Assembly: GCA_025642065.1 (NCBI GenBank)
Contig: JAODUP010000276.1
Span: forward strand, 295,001-359,000
Direction: 5' to 3'
Origin: Paralvinella palmiformis
Lineage: Eukaryota; Annelida; Polychaeta; Terebellida; Alvinellidae
DNA length: 64,000 nt
The position numbers and the translations under genes were made by a program. Of this stretch, positions 58,017 to 64,000 are shown piece by piece. Below the pieces are notes generated by a model that saw only the letters and a list, made by a program, of their open reading frames with translations, had not been told where the DNA came from and ran no database searches. Each line of letters begins with the position of its first letter. The stretch's first letter is position 1.

Positions 58017-58597
58017 TGGCGTCGGGCCGGACTGTGCGTCGGCATACACTGCGCCTTCCTTAGAGTCTCATCTGACGGATTAATTATGACTTATTCCCCG
58101 TCGAGATGATCTTAGCACGTGCGCCAATTTCAATCGGCGAATATCCAGTTTGTTTTGAAATGAATAAATCTTTATTGATGAGGCGGTGCCACGCTATCAC
58201 CGACAGCATGAATGATGCATGTATTAGTTACATGTTTTATTTACTCATGCACTCATTCGTTCATACACTCATTCACTCACCCACTCACTGATTGAATCTC
58301 TCAATCAATCTATCAATCTATCTATATTTCAATGCCACTCGCCCTTCTCTCATTTCACACTCGCCACCCCCCCACACGCACGCACACACACACACACACG
58401 CGCGCGCGCGCACATATATATATTATATATTTCAACACATATTTATCTAGCCATCTTTGGGAAGCTCCCCCTAACTTTTTATCACTTTCTTATAACCCCC
58501 CCCCACACACACACACACACTCTTTCATTCTCCCATCCAATTTCCGTTTTGTTGACGTAAGAAAGCAGACAGAATTGACGCTTTGCCATCACCGTAA

Positions 58598-58632
58598 TGA
58601 CGTCATACTTCTAATCAAATCGCGCCTGCGCA
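58598..58632. promoter_or_regulatory. CRE plus NRF1-like motif pair
   Basis: TGACGTCA at 58598-58605 and gcgcctgcgca (NRF1 core) at 58622-58632, 17 bases apart. These two often occur together in ubiquitous animal promoters. No gene start could be assigned. Confidence 0.35.
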
Positions 58633-58944
58633 GTAACCACAGTCACGACATCGTGAGGCTAACTTCATTTTATCGGCCTGTTTTCTCCGATTATTAAACT
58701 AACTTGTCATATTTCGTTTGTTGATCCGTTCCAGCGATAACGACGCATCCTTCATCGATAGATATCGCTTTAGTCGAATGTCGAGAAATACACGCGAGTC
58801 GAAGAACCGATTTTACGGCGTGGAAACCAAGCAGAGAACGACACCTAGCGACTGATAAATCGCTATATCGATGAAGTGTCACTGTTCATTGTCAGGCTGG
58901 CTGGGCGCCGTTTTTAAATGACGACGCCATCGTTACGTCGTCAG

Positions 58945-58959
58945 CCGCCAGAGGGAGCT
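58945..58959 (+). promoter_or_regulatory. CTCF-like motif
   Basis: ccgccagagggagct, two mismatches to the CTCF core, inside the GC-richer island 58560-59330. Confidence 0.35.
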
Positions 58960-60330
58960 TGTTTCCCCGTTTCCGGCGACAAAGAGAGTCGATACGTGGC
59001 CGTAATTTGTCGAAGTCTCGACGGAACGGGTTAACCGAAATAGAAATGGCCGCCCGTCAGGGATGGGGTGAAGGTCGATAAATCACGTGATCAGCGTGCC
59101 TAACTCGTCATCTCGGCGACATTTCGAATGGCTGACGGTCTATGTCACGTGATGGCCGTCTTTGGCCGCGTAACAAAGCTATACGTACGTATCAGGACGA
59201 CATCCTATACCTTGTGAGCGATATTATGGATTACACGGTGCCCATCTCTCGGCATTATTGGCGTATGGCAAAATTAACGCTTCCCGGCTGTCATTATAAA
59301 CAAATAAGATGCCAATACTTGAAGGTTGGATGACACATTAAAGCTGTCCAATCAATGCTCCCGTTAGAAGTTTATGGCTGTGCGGCTTCTCTATGGTCAC
59401 TTCGCATGCAAAACACTTTCATCCAATCAGAAGTGCTTTGCGCACGGCATTATTTACTGACCTAATTTCGTCGCGGGGAAATCCTAATTGCGGCCTGGAT
59501 TGGTTTCGTGAATAAAAACTGGGCTAAATTTAGACATCGATCTAATGATAATGAAATTCGGTTATAAATGAATAATTTCAAGTACCAGTCCCAAAATTCC
59601 GAAGTAGAACTTTTATCTTGTTTTATGTCGTCTCATTTGTATCGACTGATCGAGAGAGCTTGACCTAATTACATTCTTAAAAACTCGTCGCTCATAACAA
59701 TAATGTACAGGAGGAAATGTAAATGTTTCCCCTTTACGCCCACGTTTCCAAACATGGCAAAGTTATTAAATGCGTTAACCGGCCATCAAAGCTGTCGAAA
59801 TGAATTGAAAGATGAAACACCCGTGCTGGTGCCCAGGTGTTAGAGGGCCTTGTCCAACCATACTAAAAGTTACGGCAGATAAGTGACCCATCTGTTGAAG
59901 ACAACGAACGACGAAACCCGACATATTTCGTGATACATTTTGACTGGAAAAGTAAATAATTTGTTTCAAATATATTTTAGAATTTGCGTCACGTGATGCT
60001 GTCTCATTTTCATCCGCTGAACTAGTTATAGTTTTAAGAGGCTTGCTGTCGGCCATCAAAATCACTTATCTCCCTCTCTCTCTCTCCGGAAGCGGAACAC
60101 AGAACAATAATTAAACGCCCATAGGGGCGTAGCATTGAGCAATTGGCAAAATTTATACGGTGCCCGTGATGGCCGCCTTAAAACTCTTCTGCCATTCGGG
60201 TCCAGTATTGGCTTATTTCAATTCCATTCCGATGTCGTTGGGTTCCAGCGAGCGATCTCGCTTCGAGCCTGCTGCGCCAGTATCGCACGTCCTCCCGTAG
60301 TTCCGGTTCCGCTCGTGATCGGAAAGAAGG

Positions 60331-60346
60331 GTGCGCCCTCTGGCGT
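60331..60346 (-). promoter_or_regulatory. CTCF-like motif
   Basis: Minus strand reads acgccagagggcgcac, matching the CTCF core at all strong positions. Confidence 0.5.
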
Positions 60347-60541
60347 TGTCGGCTCGTGTTATCGGTAATGGGATTGCGCATTCGCGAAACAAGCAGCGGC
60401 AAAGTTTTATGAGTCGATGTCTATGTTATCCACGCACGTAAGCACGCACACATACTACGGGGGAGGGGGGCTGCCAAGATAAACGCACATAAGCAGACAC
60501 CCACACATATTCACTTTCAATATAAAGGCACGTATATACTA

Positions 60542-60542
60542 T

Positions 60543-60596
<54 letters not shown>
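60542..60596. repeat. (AT)n then (GA)n microsatellite
   Basis: About 12 AT units followed by about 16 GA units. Confidence 0.96.
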
Positions 60597-60600
<4 letters not shown>

Positions 60601-61619
60601 GCAGTTTCATTACCACAGTTCCACCGTCGAGCGCCACCAGTCACGTGAACCCAATGAAAGACTGCGATTGGTCAGTGGTTAGTTATCGTGGTTACCGGGT
60701 ACCGGGGGGTCTGGGTGAGGTGTATTTACCCATGAGAGTAGCACACCATAATGTGGGCAGCAGCATAAGGAGAAATCTCTCCCGAAAACAGGTCAACATA
60801 TATGTCGGCCTGACTCAGACAATGATGGCCTCCACCATTTAGCTGTCGTCTTAATCAAATTAACGAGACCCTGAACAATTATTATTAGATTGATGTCCCC
60901 CCTTTTATCATGCACTCGTATTCAGACCGTGCGCCATTGCCCCGCCCTTCACCCACCCAAACCCATGCAGGCCGACCCCGCCATCGACGTCAATTTAGTT
61001 ATGAACGCGTAGGACGCAAATAGTCGGAAAGTTCTAATTTTCCGAGACATAACTCGCGCTTGCCTTCCCGGCGTGCTCAGCATCGCAACGTTAACCACAT
61101 CCGCTAAGAAAGTAGTTCGCGAAACTCGCCGCCAATCAATAGCGAATTTTATGGGGTATAAAATAAAATAACTTAATAAAGGTGTCGAGTCTAGGGACGC
61201 GAAAGGGTACATAAATAAGGGGCTTCTACTAAAAGTGGTTTATTCGCCGTGCGTCCTAATGAGAATAACGCTCGCTTGTGTATTCATCCGCGCTATACGA
61301 TACGAAAGATTGAAACAAAAATGTCTGCCGTTGAGCACTTTTTTCTTTCCGCGTAGGTTTGTTAATAAGTCGCGAAGAAACTGGCTGGCAATAAGGGAGA
61401 ATGATGGGGAAAGGGTGACACAAAATGACCAGGAAGTCTGGATACGATTTTCCTATTTCCTTCACTAATCGCAATCAATTCAGCAGAAGAAACAAATGGT
61501 ACTCACATGAAAACGTAGTCATTTGTCAATAATTGGTATACTGCAGTTGGCTGTGTTTGTATATATGTACTTGTATATCACTATATGTGCAACGATTTCG
61601 GAGATAGCGAGATAGATAA

Positions 61620-61624
<5 letters not shown>

Positions 61625-61655
<31 letters not shown>

Positions 61656-61682
61656 ATATATATATATATATATATATATATA
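61625..61682. repeat. (CA)n then (AT)n microsatellite
   Basis: About 14 CA units, a short break, and 14 AT units. A similar (TA)(GA)(TG) block lies at 61834-61895. Confidence 0.96.
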
Positions 61683-61829
61683 AGCCTTTCAAGCTTGCTA
61701 CTGAGGATTTTATTGAGTAAACATCATAGTTCCATTAATAGTCCCAACTAATGTCATATTCACGGCCGATTAAGACTCTTTTGTCAGAAATATTTGCGAA
61801 CACACAGACAAATAAACACACATTCACTT

Positions 61830-61860
<31 letters not shown>

Positions 61861-62205
61861 AGAGAGAGAGAGAGAGAGAGAGTGTGTGTGTGTGTAACTT
61901 GGCCTTACTAAAAACCTTCACACCATACAACAGTGCAATCTGTCTGGCCTCAATCCACCCCTACGGTCAGCTGTAGAGAGCTATGTCAAGGTTGTCTATA
62001 CTGGATCTGTCTTGATCCAGGATATTACACATATCCGGAGTGTAACATAATTAAGCAGATCTATTTGTCCAATGAGTACTCGGTCTAGCTCGTCATTGTG
62101 CCAGCTAGATAGTGAGGATCCTATAAGCTATTACCAAACGCAGCTGGTCTTCCATTACCTTATGAACATGTTTACCTTATCAATACCTTATAAACATACC
62201 TAGCT

Positions 62206-62220
62206 CGTTAGAGGGCGCAG
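62206..62220 (+). promoter_or_regulatory. CTCF-like motif
   Basis: cgttagagggcgcag matches the strong TAGAGGGCGC half of the CTCF core but not the leading CC. Confidence 0.35.
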
Positions 62221-62235
62221 TAGCACTTAAGAAAG

Positions 62236-62374
62236 AGGCCGGAGAAAAGGGCGAGGGAAGAGAGGAAAAATAGGGGGCGATGGGGAGTCTTCGAGTGGGT
62301 CAGAGAGAGAGGGGGGGGGAGAGATAGAGGGGGCGCGGGAGAGAGAGCGAGCGAGCGAGAGAGAGAGAGAGAGG
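62236..62374 (+). repeat. Purine-rich (GA/GGA) tract
   Basis: About 140 bases of almost only G and A (agagagaggggggggga, gagagagcgagcgagcga), followed by five gcata units at 62389-62410. Confidence 0.9.
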
Positions 62375-62545
62375 TCATTCATTACCAAGCATAGCATAGC
62401 ATAGCATAGCCTGCCCGTTGTAAAAACTGATCTTTGAAGACAGTGACAATTAGGTTATATAGTTTATATAGTATTGCTTTGAAGAAAGATACAGCAACTG
62501 AAAAATAGCTATAAATAGGGCTGCTTAGATAATTAAGCTAATAGT

Positions 62546-62893
62546 GAGCTCCGGTGGCCTAGCGGTTAAGGTGCCAAAGGTCGCAGGTTCGAACCCCGTA
62601 AGCGGTCGAAACTTTTCCAGGGATTAATTTCTCGGCTCACTACATCGTCGGTGGCTGACCACGTTAAATGGCGCTGCCGTCTCCACTGAATTATTTAAAA
62701 TAAAGGGGGACATTAAAAACCCCCTGAGGACGTAAAACACTCTGGCAGTGAACACCCTCAGGGTATTTCGGCTCCATCTTTCCGTACTGCTCCCCTGTGA
62801 GTGGTGGGGGAGGAGGTTTCTCAACCACCCCAACATAGAGGCTGTGCTGATTAAGCGACAGCCTGGGGATTCTCCACGAACAACAAAACCAAA
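62546..62893 (+). mobile_element. SINE family B, full length
   Basis: tRNA-like head with A box tggcctagcggttaaggt and B box ggttcgaaccccg. The body is ttctcggctcactacatcgt and ccacgttaaatggcgctgcc. The 3' part (cccctgaggacgtaaaacac, ctcagggtatttcggctcca, ctcccctgtgagtgg, gacagcctggggattctcc) is shared with 176-393, and the tail is caaaaccaaaacc. It is the reference copy of this family here, about 345 bp. Confidence 0.9.
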
Positions 62894-63134
62894 ACCATTA
62901 AGCTAAACATTCTCACTACTGCCGTGATCTGACTTGGGTGTTCTACTCCCAAACTCCACGGCTGTAGGTGATTCGCATTTTGGTTTTGCTTGGCGGCTTA
63001 GGGACTGGTGAGACATTACACATGTCTCAGCAAGAAAAGTCGCCACTCTGGATTCAGTCCCCTGAAGAAACGTCCAGAGTTTGAATTCACGGTTCGAGAT
63101 TCTCTGTGCCTGTGCCTTATTATACACAGCTAAA

Positions 63135-63135
<1 letters not shown>

Positions 63136-63195
<60 letters not shown>

Positions 63196-63200
63196 AATAG

Positions 63201-63235
<35 letters not shown>
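63136..63235. repeat. (CA)n and (AT)n microsatellites
   Basis: About 29 CA units (63136-63194), ten bases of spacer, and about 15 AT units (63205-63235). Confidence 0.97.
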
Positions 63236-63238
<3 letters not shown>

Positions 63239-63367
63239 TACAACTTTAAGCGATCGTGGGAGAAATATTAATATCAATTTTTCCAACCAGAAACTTTCCC
63301 AGATCGTTTATGGCCATTTAACAACAATTTGTTTTAGCCGTCCCTTCAAAAGCTGTCTTATCTCCCT

Positions 63368-63417
63368 GCGGCGCCCTCTATCGGCAATAGCGGCGATCCT
63401 GGATCGCGTCACGTGAC
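63368..63417. promoter_or_regulatory. CTCF-like motif and CACGTG palindrome
   Basis: Minus strand ccgatagagggcgccgc (63368-63384), and gtcacgtgac, a perfect 10-base E-box palindrome of the USF/MYC type, at 63408-63417. The surrounding 150 bases are the most CpG-rich of this part of the window. A promoter or insulator island is plausible. An octamer ATGCAAAT follows at 63622-63629. Confidence 0.4.
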
Positions 63418-63843
63418 TGCCGCTACCCGGAACGCGGCAACGACGGCGGGGTCGCGCCCTTCGCGACGCGATAAACCACGTCGGTGGCACACGATTATCA
63501 TGTTAATGTACTCGTATGGAAACGAAAGCTCATACACCCCGGGCGGTTGAGTGGGGGATAGATACGGGGTCACGGAAAGCGACCTATATCATCGGCGTTA
63601 TCGTCTGGGCGACGAGCCTTTATGCAAATCGGGGAACTACTTCAGTGGCGTAGTATCCTGTCAGATTTCGGAAAATAGGCGTCCGTCCTTACAGCCACCT
63701 GCCTCCGCTGTTTTGTTGTGAAATATTGCAAGAGCTGAACATTTGATAATATTATGAGTATTTCTTTACAAATTAATATATGTTTATAAAATATATTCTG
63801 TTTTTTAAAAACGTTGATTCCCTATTTTATTGCTCAATTTCAG

Positions 63844-64000
63844 GAGGTTTTGTCCAGTAAAGTAAATTTTTCCATTCAACCCGATTTGGAAAATACCCTA
63901 AACATAGATTCCGATGGAGTTGTTCGGTTGAAGCGTGCCAATAACCTTCTGACCTTTCACCTGGCCAAATTCTACTCTTGCATACCAAGGGTATGGGGCT
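63844..64000 (+). CDS. Possible internal exon, unrecognised, cut by edge
   Basis: A pyrimidine tract and ctcaatttcag acceptor precede 52 open codons running to the window edge in the only open frame. The peptide begins EVLSSKVNFSIQPDLENTLN and continues IDSDGVVRLKRANN. VNFSI...NIDSDGVVRL has a faint cadherin-repeat rhythm (hydrophobic-x-hydrophobic strands, ID.D.GVVRL), but the following residues do not fit well, so no family is assigned. It would be antisense to the receptor intron. Confidence 0.35.

Larger units (their letters stand above)
32667..63843 (-). other. Receptor intron (at least 31 kb)
   Basis: No open frame on the minus strand from 32667 to 64000 shows TM1-TM6 of an amine receptor, so the upstream coding exon lies beyond the right edge. 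The interval is rich in microsatellites, SINEs and satellites, with GC-richer islands at 34640-35060, 41970-42370, 43780-44220, 57600-58090, 58560-59330, 60120-60400 and 63330-63480. Other parts (e.g. 35800-36780, 46000-48100, 49160-49560, 51780-52570, 53410-54240) show no supported gene. Confidence 0.7.

Noticed and set aside
59757..59870. Very old family A SINE copy
   Set aside because: Only gaattgaaagatgaaacacc is similar. The rest does not align by eye, so it is not listed.
62546..62620. tRNA gene suggested by A and B boxes
   Set aside because: The sequence does not close into a cloverleaf (no acceptor stem pairing), and it is followed by the SINE body. It is a SINE head. The same holds for the other tRNA-like heads.

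Overview
This window is eukaryotic, specifically animal. Exons are short and bounded by GT/AG splice sites, introns run to many kilobases, and microsatellites, SINEs and decayed retrotransposons are abundant. The two protein families that can be recognised are an animal-type DCAF13/SOF1 and an alpha-1-adrenergic/octopamine-type receptor. The style of repeats (tRNA-derived SINEs with (ATC)n tails, CR1/L2-like LINE remnants, a BEL/Pao remnant, long (ACTC)n and (GACA)n tracts) suggests a marine invertebrate, most likely a lophotrochozoan such as a mollusc. That placement is inference, not proof.

Layout. Positions 1-14568 hold the 5' part of DCAF13 on the minus strand. Four coding exons (14496-14568, 7208-7407, 837-944 and 1-56) join in frame to 145 codons, and the gene continues off the left edge. 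Its introns carry a CR1/L2-like LINE remnant (4079-6180) that was itself hit by a small CAGGGTTC-ended element, plus SINE copies and other inverted-repeat elements. Positions 14569-31743 are about 17 kb between genes: a BEL/Pao integrase remnant, a 47-bp minisatellite, more SINEs, a minus-strand LINE tail, and simple repeats. Positions 31744-32666 are the last coding exon of an aminergic GPCR on the minus strand, giving TM7 with NPIIY, helix 8 and a long cytoplasmic tail. The exons for TM1-TM6 are not in the window, so the intron from 32667 rightwards is longer than 31 kb. It contains SINEs, very long microsatellites, a 16-bp satellite that has evolved an array of TGACGTCA palindromes, and GC-richer islands with CTCF-, NRF1-, CRE-, octamer- and nuclear-receptor-like motifs. 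At the right edge (63844-64000) there is a possible plus-strand exon of unknown identity.

How the genes relate: DCAF13 (ribosome biogenesis and CUL4-DDB1 ubiquitin ligase adaptor) and the receptor (catecholamine or octopamine signalling) are neighbours on the same strand, with no functional link visible. I found no operon, CRISPR array, gene cluster or clearly new molecular system. The most interesting material is non-coding: nested transposons, satellites that generate regulatory-looking motifs, and motif-dense islands in the receptor intron. Nearly all small open frames are chance frames or run through simple repeats.
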